A stretch of 64,000 bases of DNA, taken from assembly GCF_030142075.1 (NCBI RefSeq), contig NZ_CP126241.1, positions 3,410,001-3,474,000 of the forward strand. Direction: 5' to 3'. Under the pieces are notes generated by a model, which worked only from the letters and a program-made list of their open reading frames with translations, was not told the origin of the DNA and did no database searches. This DNA comes from Arthrobacter sp. zg-Y20 (GTDB lineage Bacteria; Actinomycetota; Actinomycetes; Actinomycetales; Micrococcaceae). Of the stretch, positions 43,060-52,337 are shown in pieces. Every line of letters begins with the position of its first letter. Position 1 is the stretch's first letter. A program made the position numbers and the translations under genes.

Positions 43060-44220
43060 CTACTGGAAGCATCCGTCCGGATCGGCCACCAGCAGGGCGG
43101 CAACGTCGTCCCACACGTCGGTAGGGCGCACTTCGGCCACAAAGGAATCATTGTGCTCGCACCGCTCCGCCGTCCAGCCGACCTGCGTGACGTCCGCTTT
43201 GCAGACCGGGCACGCCGAAACCCAGGACATGTGCACCCGGTGCCGGCTGCGGCCGATGGCCCCGGCATTAATGACGTTGCCGAACCAGTAGATCCCCACT
43301 GTGGGCGTGCCGACCGCCTGCGCCAAGTGCCGCGGCCCGCTGTCGTTGCCCACCAGCACCGAACTCGCCTGCAGCAGCCCTGCCAACGTGCCGATATCCA
43401 GGTCTCCGGCCACCGAGCGCACAGGCGCCTGAGGGCCGGCGTCGGCGAGCGCCAGCTCCACCACCAGCCCGGCCAGATCCCGGTCAGCGCCGTCGCCCAC
43501 CACCAGGACCTGGCAGCCGCGCTCCACGGCGCGTACCGCAACCTCCGCGAAGCACGACGCCGGCCAGCGCCGCCGCGGGTCCGTGGCCCCGGCGTGCAGG
43601 GTCACCAGTTTCCGGCCCGGGAGGAGCATGGTGCGGGCCCGCGCCGCCTCGTGCGGCAGGACGGGCAGCTGCGGCTCCATGCTCACCGGTACGGCTCCGG
43701 CCAGGCCCACGACTTCCAGCGCCCGGAAAACCTCGTGCTGGTAGTAGATGTACGGGATGTTCCGTTCCAGGGCGGCGGCGTCGGGAGTGCGGGTGCCCAC
43801 GGTGTGCCGGGCACCCAGGCCCAGCAGGAACGGATTCGAGTTCCGTCCGCCGCCGTGGACCTGCACGGCCAGGTCAAAGTCCTCCTGCCTCATCCGGGAC
43901 AGGAAAGCCCCGGTTCCCCGCCGGTCCTCGGGGCCGGCGGAAATCCCCGGAGCAGCGGGCAGGATTTCCACCCGGTCCACCGGTCCCGGCCGGTCCGCCA
44001 GCAGTGCGGCGTGCAGCGCTGTGCCCAGCAGCGTGATGGAGGCCTGCGGATACGCCGCAGCAAGCGCTTCAACGGCCGGCAGGGCAAACATCAGGTCGCC
44101 CAGGCCGCCGCCCCGCAGCACGGCGATCTTCCGTACGCCGGGAAAACGCGGAGCCACGGGGCCTACACCGGGTGCGGGGGCCCGCCCCGGCCGGCGACGG
44201 GCACGGATTTCATGCGTCAT
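43060..44220 (-). CDS. Glycosyltransferase family 9 (heptosyltransferase-like)
   Basis: 386 residues. Hallmarks: IAVLRGGGLGDLMFALPAVEAL, TLHAGATDPRRRWPASCFAEVA and VLVGNDSGPRHLAQAVGTPTVGIYW. A C-terminal Cys pair in SACPVCKADVTQ and one further Cys might bind metal. AGGAG precedes ATG 44220. It is divergent from the ALDH-hldE-GT2 operon and is the third GT9 in the window, again beside an hldE gene, which supports a heptosyl donor. Confidence 0.88.
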   Translation of the reverse strand: MTHEIRARRRPGRAPAPGVGPVAPRFPGVRKIAVLRGGGLGDLMFALPAVEALAAAYPQASITLLGTALHAALLADRPGPVDRVEILPAAPGISAGPEDRRGTGAFLSRMRQEDFDLAVQVHGGGRNSNPFLLGLGARHTVGTRTPDAAALERNIPYIYYQHEVFRALEVVGLAGAVPVSMEPQLPVLPHEAARARTMLLPGRKLVTLHAGATDPRRRWPASCFAEVAVRAVERGCQVLVVGDGADRDLAGLVVELALADAGPQAPVRSVAGDLDIGTLAGLLQASSVLVGNDSGPRHLAQAVGTPTVGIYWFGNVINAGAIGRSRHRVHMSWVSACPVCKADVTQVGWTAERCEHNDSFVAEVRPTDVWDDVAALLVADPDGCFQ

Positions 44221-44353
44221 GCCGCTCCTGTTCCCGGAGGACCTCCCCCCGTTCTGCTGAGGGCACCCACCATAGGACTTCCGCGGCACATCTCCACCAG
44301 TAACTGCGCGCCGGCAGCGAATCGGTAACTCCCGGCGTCCGCGCAGATCCTGC

Positions 44354-44379
44354 GTCTGAACCGGCCCGAAAGCGGGTAT
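44354..44379 (+). promoter_or_regulatory. SigB/SigF-like promoter upstream of the ALDH-hldE operon
   Basis: GTCT (44354-44357), a 16-base spacer and GGGTAT (44374-44379) resemble the GTTT/GGGTAT pattern of actinobacterial SigB/SigF promoters, with one mismatch. It lies 31 bases before the ALDH start. The sigma gene at 23788 encodes a factor of that type. Confidence 0.35.
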
Positions 44380-44410
44380 GGGTCCTGTACGACGCGGCCT
44401 AAGGAGCAGC

Positions 44411-45871
44411 ATGTCCACCACAGTTACCCCGGAAAGTACCCCGGTTTCCTCCCCGGCACCCTATCCAGTGCCGTCCGCAGGCACGGAGGACAGCATCACC
44501 ATCGTGGACCCGCGGGACGGCACACCGGTGGGTAGCCTCTCGGCGGCCAGCCGCACCCAGGTGAAGTCCGCTCTGGCGGCCGCCCGCAAGGCACTGCCCG
44601 CCTGGGCGGCAACAGATCCCGCCGAACGCGGCCGGCTGCTGCGCAACGCTGCGGAGGACCTCCAGTCCCGCGCCGGGGAACTGGCGGCCTGGAACAGCAG
44701 GGAAACCGGAAAACCCGGGCCGGAGGCCCTGGCCGGGGTACGTGCCGGCGTCGCCACGCTGCAGCAATACGCCGAACTCGGACCCGTACACCGCGGCCAC
44801 AGCCTCCGCGGCGCACTGCTGGCGGCCGACTACACGGTGAGCGGACCCCGCGGCGTCGCCGTGCTGCTCACCCCGTGGAACGATCCGGTGGCGGTGGCCG
44901 CGGGCCTGGCCGGCGCGGCGCTGGCGGTGGGCAACACGGTGATTGCCAAGCCCAGCGAGCGCTGCCCGCACACCGGGAACCTGCTCATGGAGATCCTCGC
45001 ACCGCATTTTCCCCCGGATGTGCTCACCGCCCTCACCGGCGGAGCGGAGGTGGGCGCCCAGTTGGCCATGGACGCCGGAGTGGACGTCCTGGCCCACGTG
45101 GGTTCCAGTGCCAGCGGCGCGCGCATCGCCCGGGCGGCCGCCTTGACCGGCGCCCACGCCATCTTGGAGAACGGCGGCAACGATCCCCTGCTGGTGGACG
45201 CCGACGTCGACCCGCGCTGGGCCGCGGAGCAGGCCGCCGTCGGGGCCTTCAGTAACAGCGGGCAGATCTGCACGGCCGTGGAGCGCATCTACGTCCACCG
45301 GCACATTGCCGAAGAGTTCTGCACCGAACTCGCCGCCGAAGCGCAGCGCAGGAACCGGGAGCAGTCCGTTGCACCGCTGGTGGACATCCGGCTGCGCGAC
45401 GCAGTGCACCACCAGGTGTCCGAAGCAGTGGCGCAGGGCGCCGCGGCAGCGGTGGGAGGACGGATCCCGGACGGCCCGGGCGCCCACTACCCGGCCACGG
45501 TCCTGCTGGACTGTTCGGCGGAAATGGCGGTTTTCCGCGAAGAGACCTTCGGTCCCGTAGCTCCCGTGCAGGTGGTGGACAGCTTCGAGGAGGGCCTGGC
45601 CCTGTCCGCTGCGGGAGCCTATGGACTGGCCGCCACCGTCCTCACCGGCAGTCTGGCCCACGCGCAGCAGGCGGTCGCCGCACTGGACGTCGGCACGGTG
45701 AAGATCAATGCAGTGTTCGGCGGCGCACCGGGCGGGTCCGCCCAGCCGCGCCGCCGCAGCGGCCGCGGGTTCGGGTACGGCCCCGAACTCCTGGACGAGT
45801 TTTCCCTGACCAAGGTGGTCCATTTGGAGAGCCCGCCGGCCGGTCCCGGCCCAGCGGGAGCGGCGCGGTGA
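44411..45871 (+). CDS. Aldehyde dehydrogenase family protein
   Basis: 486 residues. The cofactor region LLTPWNDPVAVAAGLAGAAL, catalytic Glu in LENGGNDPLLVDADV and nucleophile Cys in NSGQICTAVERIYV are visible, as is FREETFGPVAPV near the C-terminus. It oxidises an aldehyde to an acid with NAD(P). Its place at the head of an operon with hldE and GT2 is odd for a detoxifying ALDH and suggests a sugar- or glycan-linked aldehyde, but this is inference. ATG 44411 has AAGGAG. Confidence 0.88.
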   Translation: MSTTVTPESTPVSSPAPYPVPSAGTEDSITIVDPRDGTPVGSLSAASRTQVKSALAAARKALPAWAATDPAERGRLLRNAAEDLQSRAGELAAWNSRETGKPGPEALAGVRAGVATLQQYAELGPVHRGHSLRGALLAADYTVSGPRGVAVLLTPWNDPVAVAAGLAGAALAVGNTVIAKPSERCPHTGNLLMEILAPHFPPDVLTALTGGAEVGAQLAMDAGVDVLAHVGSSASGARIARAAALTGAHAILENGGNDPLLVDADVDPRWAAEQAAVGAFSNSGQICTAVERIYVHRHIAEEFCTELAAEAQRRNREQSVAPLVDIRLRDAVHHQVSEAVAQGAAAAVGGRIPDGPGAHYPATVLLDCSAEMAVFREETFGPVAPVQVVDSFEEGLALSAAGAYGLAATVLTGSLAHAQQAVAALDVGTVKINAVFGGAPGGSAQPRRRSGRGFGYGPELLDEFSLTKVVHLESPPAGPGPAGAAR

Positions 45872-47409
45872 GCCACGCGCCCGGCAGCCCGCGGCTGGAT
45901 GAGGTGCGCAGCCTCTCCCCGGACTTGCCCGGAAGGCTCGCTGCTGCCTCCCTGCGTGTGGCCGTCATCGGCGACGTAATGCTCGACGGCTGGTGGTCCG
46001 GCGTCACCGAGCGGTTCTGCCGGGAGGCACCGGCCCCGGTGGTGGACCTGCAGCAGAAACGCGCCGCAGCTGGCGGAGCCGCCAACACTGCCATGAATCT
46101 CCAGGCGCTGGGAGCCAGGGTGCGGCTGGGCGGGGTCACCGGCACGGACGCCGCCGGCCGGGAGTTGCGCGGCATCCTGGCCGGCGCGGGCGTTGACCTG
46201 CAGGCGCTAATCCACCACGAGGACGCACATACAGCCGCCAAAAACCGCATTGTGGCCGGCGGGCAGGTGCTGTTCCGCCTCGACGAGGGAGGCGGCGTCC
46301 CGCCCGGAGCCGAGGACCTGCTGGCAGCGTCGGTGGCTGCGCTGCTGGACGGAGCCGATGCGCTGGTGGTCTGCGACTACGGGAGCGGCCTGTTGCACGG
46401 CAGCGTCCGTGATGCCCTCATCGCCCTGCGCGGCGGGCGCCTCACCGTAGTAGACGCCCACGACGCCGCCTTGTGGGCAAGGCTGGCTCCGGACCTGGTC
46501 ACACCCAACGCCGCTGAAGCGGCCATGCTGCTGGGCAGGCCTGCCGGCCTGGACTCCGTCCCGGACCGGGCCGCTGCCGTGCGGGCCGCCGCTCCGGAGC
46601 TGCTGGCCGCCGCCGGCGCCGGCACCGCCGTCGTCACCCTGGACCGGGACGGCACGGCACTGGTGGGCGCCGACGGCGGGTTCCACCGCACCTGGGCCAG
46701 GCCGGCCGCGGAAAAGCAGGCGTCGGGGGCGGGGGACACGTTTGTTGCCTGCATGACCCTGGCCCGGGCGGCAGGCCTGCCGCTGTCCACGGCAGCGGAC
46801 CTCGCACAGAACGCTGCCGACATTGTGGTCCACCGGCCCGGCACCTCGGTATGCAGCACCGCGGACCTGGAACAGCATCTGGACAGCTTCGCGGACTCGG
46901 CGTTGAGCCCTGCCGGGCTCCTCGCGCGGATCTCGGCGGAACGGGCCGCGGGCCGGCGGATTGTGCTCACCAACGGATGCTTTGACGTCCTGCACCGCGG
47001 ACACACGCGCTACCTGAACCAGGCCAAGCAGCTGGGGGACATCCTGGTGGTGGCCCTGAACAGCGATGCCTCCGCCCGGCGGCTCAAAGGCCCGGGCCGG
47101 CCCATCAACACGGCCCACGACCGCGCGGGGATCATTGCCGCACTCAGCTGCGTGGACTACGTCACCGTTTTCGACACGGACACGCCCATCCCGCTGATCC
47201 GGGAGCTGCGGCCGGACACCTATGCCAAGGGCGGCGACTACTCGGCGCAGATGCTGGCGGAAACCCCCGTGGTGGAACAGTGCGGAGGACGCGTGGTGAT
47301 CCTGGACTATGTGGCCGACCATTCCACTACCGCCCTCGTCTCCCGGATCCGGGCGGGCGGCAGCGGTGCCGGGGCCGGTGCCGGGGCCGGGAGCGGGAGC
47401 ACGGTGTGA
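45868..47409 (+). CDS. hldE: HldE-type bifunctional heptose kinase/nucleotidyltransferase, copy 2
   Basis: 513 residues with the same order as copy 1: an N-terminal tail of about 25, PfkB kinase about 25-350 (AAAGGAANTAMNLQALGA, QASGAGDTFVA near 288) and a nucleotidyltransferase about 358-495 (GCFDVLHRGH near 370, AKGGDYSAQML), ending in a Gly/Ala-rich repeat tail. It looks closer to RfaE than copy 1 in the kinase half (GDVMLDGWW). GTG 45868 overlaps the ALDH stop. Two copies may serve different heptoses or nucleotides. Confidence 0.9.
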   Translation: MSHAPGSPRLDEVRSLSPDLPGRLAAASLRVAVIGDVMLDGWWSGVTERFCREAPAPVVDLQQKRAAAGGAANTAMNLQALGARVRLGGVTGTDAAGRELRGILAGAGVDLQALIHHEDAHTAAKNRIVAGGQVLFRLDEGGGVPPGAEDLLAASVAALLDGADALVVCDYGSGLLHGSVRDALIALRGGRLTVVDAHDAALWARLAPDLVTPNAAEAAMLLGRPAGLDSVPDRAAAVRAAAPELLAAAGAGTAVVTLDRDGTALVGADGGFHRTWARPAAEKQASGAGDTFVACMTLARAAGLPLSTAADLAQNAADIVVHRPGTSVCSTADLEQHLDSFADSALSPAGLLARISAERAAGRRIVLTNGCFDVLHRGHTRYLNQAKQLGDILVVALNSDASARRLKGPGRPINTAHDRAGIIAALSCVDYVTVFDTDTPIPLIRELRPDTYAKGGDYSAQMLAETPVVEQCGGRVVILDYVADHSTTALVSRIRAGGSGAGAGAGAGSGSTV

Positions 47410-48335
47410 CGCGGCGCGGGTCCGCGGACTGGGGGCTGCCGGCCACGCCCCGGCCGGCAGCAGTTGACGTGCTGATTCCCACCCGGAACCGGCCTGCGGA
47501 ACTGGCAGTCACCCTGGCCGGTTTGGCCGCCCAGGACGGTCCGGACTTCAACGTCACCATCAGTGACCAGAGCACGCACGTACCCTCCTGGAACCACCCG
47601 GCCGCCGAGGCCATGGTCCGGGTGCTGGAAGCCCAGGGACACCGGGTCCGGCTGCTGCGCCACCTGCCGGCCCGGGGGCTGGCAGAGCAGCGCCATTTCC
47701 TGCTGGAAAACGCAGCGGCGCCCGCCGTGCTTTTCCTCGACGACGACGTGTGGCTGGAACCGGGCATGCTGGCCAGGCTGGCCGGCGCCCTGGCCTCGTC
47801 CGGTGCAGGGTTTGTCGGCGCCGCCGTGCAGGGGCTGTCCTATCTGCCGGACAGCCGGCCGGATGAAGAAGCCCCCTTTGAACTGTGGGACACGGGGAAG
47901 GTGGAGCCGGAAAGGATCCGGCGGGGGGAACCGGGCTTCGAACGCTGGACCCTGCACAACGCCGCCAATCTGGCGCATGTGGCTTCCCGGCTCGGCCTGC
48001 CGGCCGGAGAATGGCAGCTGTACAAAGTCGCCTGGGTGGGGGCCTGCGTCCTGTACAACCGAACGGCGCTGCTGGACTGCGGCGGCTTCGGTTTCTGGGA
48101 CCAGCTGCCTCCCGGGCATGCCGGGGAGGACGTAGCGGCGCAGTGGCGCGTGATGGAACGGTACGGGGGCGCCGGGCTCGTTCCGTCCGGAGCCGTGCAC
48201 CTGGAATCACCAACCACGGTTACCGACCGCTCCGCTGATGCGGCCGAGATCCTGCTCGGCGGCAGCGGGACGGCCGCCGGCAGCGGGACGGCCGCCGGCG
48301 GCGGGCAGGATGTCCACCCACCACACAACCAGTAA
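47406..48335 (+). CDS. Glycosyltransferase family 2
   Basis: 309 residues, a GT-A fold inverting enzyme. VDVLIPTRNRPAELAVTLAGL opens the domain, LFLDDDVWLEPGML carries the metal-binding DXD-like acids (about 115), and GFWDQLPPGHAGEDVAAQWR is the C-terminal catalytic-acid region. The C-terminus is a low-complexity Gly/Ala repeat encoded by a duplicated 18-base unit. GTG 47406 overlaps the hldE stop, so it acts in the same pathway. Confidence 0.87.
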   Translation: MTRRGSADWGLPATPRPAAVDVLIPTRNRPAELAVTLAGLAAQDGPDFNVTISDQSTHVPSWNHPAAEAMVRVLEAQGHRVRLLRHLPARGLAEQRHFLLENAAAPAVLFLDDDVWLEPGMLARLAGALASSGAGFVGAAVQGLSYLPDSRPDEEAPFELWDTGKVEPERIRRGEPGFERWTLHNAANLAHVASRLGLPAGEWQLYKVAWVGACVLYNRTALLDCGGFGFWDQLPPGHAGEDVAAQWRVMERYGGAGLVPSGAVHLESPTTVTDRSADAAEILLGGSGTAAGSGTAAGGGQDVHPPHNQ

Positions 48336-48349
48336 ACGAAGGAGAACCA

Positions 48350-48541
48350 ATGGCTGACAAACCCAGCCCGATCGACGTCCAGAAGGTCCTCGGCGGCATG
48401 GACTACCCGGCGTCGAAAAAGGACATTGTTTCCAAGGCGGAAGGATCAGGGGCGGGCGGATCCGTCTTGGAAGCCCTGAATAACCTGCCTGAGCGCCAAT
48501 ACGACGCCCCGACGGACATCAGCAAGGAAATTTTCGGCTAG
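48350..48541 (+). CDS. DUF2795 domain small protein
   Basis: 63 residues covering one DUF2795 domain: VQKVLGGMDYPASKKDIV, then LEALNNLPERQYDAPTDIS. GAAGGAG precedes the ATG. Function of this small acidic family is unknown. It follows the GT2 gene by 14 bases and may be on the same mRNA. Confidence 0.88.
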   Translation: MADKPSPIDVQKVLGGMDYPASKKDIVSKAEGSGAGGSVLEALNNLPERQYDAPTDISKEIFG

Positions 48542-48568
48542 GAACCGGCGGTTACGCCGGCGGAACAT

Positions 48569-48940
48569 TCAGGCGGTCGGATCCGTGGGACGCGGTGCTT
48601 CGGGGTCCTCGCTGTCCGCTGCCGGGGACGGGGAGGGCCGGCCCACGCTGCCGGCGCCGCCGGGGATATTGGCCGAGCTGCGGTGGATGCCCGATCCCTG
48701 GCTCAGGTGCTCAGGGTTGGGCTTTTCCGTCATCAGCAGCAGCGAGGAAACCAGCAGGGACGCGATAAACGTGATGCCAACGGCGATGAGCCCCAGGTCC
48801 AGGCGCAGTTCCTGTTCGGCTCCGCCGGTGGCGAAGATCATGGTGGCAACACCGGCAATCAGTGCCAGCACGGCCGAGAAGATCAGCGGTGCCTTAACGG
48901 AGTTCCGCTTCTGCGGGCCTCCGGTTGAGCTGTTCGCCAC
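48569..48940 (-). CDS. Hypothetical two-helix membrane protein (123 aa)
   Basis: Unassigned. Hydrophobic segments at about 17-37 and 48-68 (LIAVGITFIASLLVSSLLLM) are followed by a Pro/Ser/Asp-rich cytoplasmic tail of about 50 residues. AGGAGGATTC lies before the ATG. It is convergent with the DUF2795 gene. Confidence 0.75.
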   Translation of the reverse strand: MANSSTGGPQKRNSVKAPLIFSAVLALIAGVATMIFATGGAEQELRLDLGLIAVGITFIASLLVSSLLLMTEKPNPEHLSQGSGIHRSSANIPGGAGSVGRPSPSPAADSEDPEAPRPTDPTA

Positions 48941-49002
48941 TATGAATCCTCCTGCTGCGTTGGTTTGGCGCGGTTCAGTGCAGAATGCACAACGCGCGTC
49001 TC

Positions 49003-49569
49003 CTAGTTTACGGCCTTCGCCTGCTCCTGCGCGGCGACCCGGGAATCATGCCGGGCCCCCAGGGCGGAGATGGCAACGATGACGGCGATGACCACGGCTG
49101 CCCCGCCGGTGACGCCGAGCATGGCGCGCACACCCAGGTCGTAGACCAGCGGCACCAGGAGCCCGGATACGAGGGCTGCAGCACCCGTGATCAGCCAGTC
49201 CCGGGCCGGAAGGAACGTCCGGCGGTGCCGGACCCACAGGACTATTTCGATGACGCCGCCCAGGATCAGCGCGGCAGCGGCGGCAGGTCGGAAGGCTTCC
49301 GCTGAGGCGAAAATCAAGGTCGCGGCGCCGGCGAGGACGTAGGCCGCGGCTTCAACCAGCAGGAACGGGCGCATGGTGCCGTGGCCGCGGGACGCGGAGA
49401 GCATAGGCAGCAGTGCCGCGCCGCTCAGCAGCAGATAGGCGCCGCCGGCATAGGCCAAGACGGGTTCAGTGGGGTCCTGCCAGAAAATGGTGAGCACACC
49501 GTAGACGGCCGCCACCGCCGCCCGGACCAGCATGGGTCCCCAAGGTGCTACGGGATGGGACGCAGCCAT
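49003..49569 (-). CDS. HdeD/DUF308-like membrane protein
   Basis: 188 residues with six hydrophobic segments, in the style of HdeD-type (DUF308) membrane proteins: MLVRAAVAAVYGVLTIFWQ, YLLLSGAALLPML and LILGGVIEIVLWVRHRR are the typical alternation of helices. ATG 49569 has GGAGG eight bases upstream. E. coli HdeD is linked to acid resistance; no such role can be assigned here. Confidence 0.78.
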   Translation of the reverse strand: MAASHPVAPWGPMLVRAAVAAVYGVLTIFWQDPTEPVLAYAGGAYLLLSGAALLPMLSASRGHGTMRPFLLVEAAAYVLAGAATLIFASAEAFRPAAAAALILGGVIEIVLWVRHRRTFLPARDWLITGAAALVSGLLVPLVYDLGVRAMLGVTGGAAVVIAVIVAISALGARHDSRVAAQEQAKAVN

Positions 49570-49627
49570 GTGCAGAGCCTCCGCTTTCACTTTTGCCGTT
49601 ACGGTGGCCGGTTGGCCACCGTCCAGC

Positions 49628-50980
49628 TTAGTCGCTCCCGCTTACCGCAACGGAACCGGTCAGCATCCAGGCGTCCCGGCGCACCCGCCAGCTCAGGGTG
49701 ATGGCGCGGGCGCTCATGTAACCCAGTGCGAAAGCCGCCCACAGCCAGGCAATGCCGACGGCGCCCGTGCTGCCGCCGGCGGACACCCACAGCAGCAGCG
49801 GCAGATACGCCGCCAGGTTCAGCATCCCGGTCACCGCGAGGTACTTGGCATCCCCGGCACCGATCAGCACCCCGTCCAGCACAAAGACCAGTCCGCAGAT
49901 CGGCTGGGATACCGCCAGCACCCACAGTCCGGCGGTCATGGCCTGCTGCACTCCGGGGTCACCGGTGAACAGGACGCCGGCCACCGGTGCCACCAGGGCC
50001 AACAGCACGCCGGTGACCACCCCGAAACCTCCACCCCAGAGGATCATGCGCCGGGTAAGGGCGCGGGCCAGCACCGTGTCCCCGGCCCCTAGTTCCTTGC
50101 CAATCATGGCCTGCGCGGCAATCGCCAAGGCATCCAGGGCGAAGGCGAGGAAGGTGAAGACGGTCATCACCAGCTGGTGCGCAGCCAGGGATTGCGGTCC
50201 CTGGGCCGTGGCCACCAGGACAGTGGCCAGCACCGCCGCCCGCAGGCTCAGGGTGCGCAGCATCAGCCACGACCCCACATGGGCGGTGGCGCGGATCCCG
50301 GACGAGGCCGGGCGCAGCGGCACGCCCCGGGCCCGTGCCATCCGGGCCACGGCCACCAGGTAGAACCCCGCCATCCCCCACTGCGCCAGGCTGGTGCCCA
50401 GGGCCGAACCGGCCACGGAGAGCGAGAAGCCGTACACCAGCAGATAGTTCAGCCCGATGTTGACGGCGAACCCCACGGTCGCCACCACCAGCGGGGTCCG
50501 GGTGTCCTGCAGCCCGCGCAGCACACCGGTGGCCGCCAGGACCACCAGCATGGCCGTCAGCCCGGGCATGGAATAACGCAGATAATCCACCGCATACCGG
50601 TGCACCTCGCCGTCGGCCCCCATGGCCGTGCACAGCTGCGGAGCCAGCAGGTAGCCCGCAGTGGAAAGCAGTACGCCCAGCAGCACCGCCAGGGCAATGC
50701 CGTCACGCCCGGCGGCGAGCGCCTTGTCCTGCCGGTTCCCGCCCAGGAAGCGGGCCACCGTTCCGGTGGTGGAATAGGCCAGGAACACCATCAGGCCGAC
50801 GGCGGTCTGCAGCACCGTGGAGGCCAGGCCGACGCCGGCCAGCTGCGAAACGCCCAGATGCCCGACGATGGCGGAATCTGCCAGGAGGAACAGCGGTTCG
50901 GCGATCAGCGCGCCCAGCGCCGGCACGGCCAGGGCAAGGATCCGCCGGCTGAGTTGCCGGGAGGACATATCGGTCTTCAC
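49628..50980 (-). CDS. MATE family efflux transporter (DinF-like)
   Basis: 450 residues, about 12 membrane segments in two six-helix MATE halves. The N-terminus LALAVPALGALIAEPLFLLADSAIVGHLG is typical of the DinF branch. It exports cationic compounds coupled to H+ or Na+. GTG 50980 (MKTDMSSRQ) is used; ATG 50968 is equally possible. It lies 10 bases downstream of the MFS gene, making a DUF4031-HD/MFS/MATE series on one strand. Confidence 0.88.
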   Translation of the reverse strand: MKTDMSSRQLSRRILALAVPALGALIAEPLFLLADSAIVGHLGVSQLAGVGLASTVLQTAVGLMVFLAYSTTGTVARFLGGNRQDKALAAGRDGIALAVLLGVLLSTAGYLLAPQLCTAMGADGEVHRYAVDYLRYSMPGLTAMLVVLAATGVLRGLQDTRTPLVVATVGFAVNIGLNYLLVYGFSLSVAGSALGTSLAQWGMAGFYLVAVARMARARGVPLRPASSGIRATAHVGSWLMLRTLSLRAAVLATVLVATAQGPQSLAAHQLVMTVFTFLAFALDALAIAAQAMIGKELGAGDTVLARALTRRMILWGGGFGVVTGVLLALVAPVAGVLFTGDPGVQQAMTAGLWVLAVSQPICGLVFVLDGVLIGAGDAKYLAVTGMLNLAAYLPLLLWVSAGGSTGAVGIAWLWAAFALGYMSARAITLSWRVRRDAWMLTGSVAVSGSD

Positions 50981-50990
50981 GCCATCCAGC

Positions 50991-52337
50991 CTACGGTTTG
51001 CTCCCGCGCTCCGGCGCCGCTTGCCCGTGCCCGGGCCGTCCGGCGCCGTACTTCCCGGCGAAATCCTGCCCAGCGGCGGGCTGCACGGCGTCGTCCCGGC
51101 GCAGAACCAGGACCGCAACCACTGCGGCGGCCAGCAGCAGCGCGCCGACAAACAACGCCAGCGCCGGCCACCCGCCCTGCTGGAAGCAGTACCCGCCGGC
51201 CCAGCCCAGGACGCTGGAGCCCGTGTAGTAGAACAGGTTATACAGCGACGATGCCTGCGCCCTGCCCTCACGGGCCAGCATCGGCGTCCATCCCGAAGCG
51301 ATGGAATGCGCGGCAAAGAACCCGCCGGTGAAGACCAGCAGTCCGGCCACGATCGCCGCTATGTTCTCTGCAAGCGTCATGGCCAGACCGGCCGCCATGG
51401 CACCGATGGAGAGCAGCAGGACCGGTTTCCGGCCGCCGTGCCCGGCCAGCCGGGCCGCCAGCGTACCGGCGGCGCGCGAGGACCAGGTGCCCGCAAGGTA
51501 GGCAAGGAACAGTGCACTGGCCACGCCCTGCGGCAGTCCGAAGGGCGGAGCGCCAAGGCGGAACCCCAGATAGTTGTACACCGCCACGAATCCGCCCATC
51601 AGCAGGAAACCCTGCAGGTAAAGGGCCAGCAGCCGCGGGCTGCGCAGGTTCGCCGCGAGCCGGGCGGCCAGCCCGTGGCCCGGCGCCGCGCGGCGCACCG
51701 GCACAAAGCCCTGTTGCCGCGGAGCGGTGAACAAAAACACCGCCGCTGCACCGGCGGCCAGCATGCTCACTGCCGCCACTCCCACCCGCCAGTTCACCAG
51801 TTCTGCCAGCGGGGCGGCCACGATGCGTCCGGCCAAGCCGCCTATGGTGGTGCCCGATACATACGTGCCGGCGGCTACCGCGGCGTGCAGCTGGCTCACT
51901 TCCTCGCTCAGGTAGGCCAGCGCCACTGCCGGGATTCCGCCCAGCGCCACCCCTTCCAGGAACCGCAGCCCCAGCAGGGCGGGCAGTCCGGGGCTCAACG
52001 GCACGGCCAGTCCGAGCACCACCGCGGCCAGGATGGCCGCCCGCATGACCGGCAGCCGGCCGAAGCGGTCGGCCGCGGCGGACCACGGAATAACCGCGGC
52101 AGCCAGGCCGAGGGTTGCCGCGGAAACGGTCAGGGCGGCGGACGACGCAGAGATGTCCATTCCGGCGGCCAGTTCGGGCAGGACGCCCTGCAGCGAATAC
52201 AGCTGGGCGAACGTCGCCACGCCGGCGGCGGCCAGCCCCACCAGGACACCGCGGTAGCCCGGGCTGCCGCGCCGGTGTCCGGTAAAGGTTCCGTTCGGAG
52301 AGCCGGTGGTACCGGCACCTTTTCCGGTGCCGGTCAC
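50991..52337 (-). CDS. MFS transporter
   Basis: 448 residues with about 12 membrane segments after a 30-residue polar start. AAADRFGRLPVMRAAIL is the MFS A-motif loop, and RFLEGVALGGIPAVALAYLSEE is TM4, as in YnfM/AraJ-type exporters. The long C-terminal tail is basic. GTG 52337 overlaps the upstream stop (GTGA), so it is coupled to the DUF4031-HD gene. Substrate unknown. Confidence 0.88.
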   Translation of the reverse strand: MTGTGKGAGTTGSPNGTFTGHRRGSPGYRGVLVGLAAAGVATFAQLYSLQGVLPELAAGMDISASSAALTVSAATLGLAAAVIPWSAAADRFGRLPVMRAAILAAVVLGLAVPLSPGLPALLGLRFLEGVALGGIPAVALAYLSEEVSQLHAAVAAGTYVSGTTIGGLAGRIVAAPLAELVNWRVGVAAVSMLAAGAAAVFLFTAPRQQGFVPVRRAAPGHGLAARLAANLRSPRLLALYLQGFLLMGGFVAVYNYLGFRLGAPPFGLPQGVASALFLAYLAGTWSSRAAGTLAARLAGHGGRKPVLLLSIGAMAAGLAMTLAENIAAIVAGLLVFTGGFFAAHSIASGWTPMLAREGRAQASSLYNLFYYTGSSVLGWAGGYCFQQGGWPALALFVGALLLAAAVVAVLVLRRDDAVQPAAGQDFAGKYGAGRPGHGQAAPERGSKP

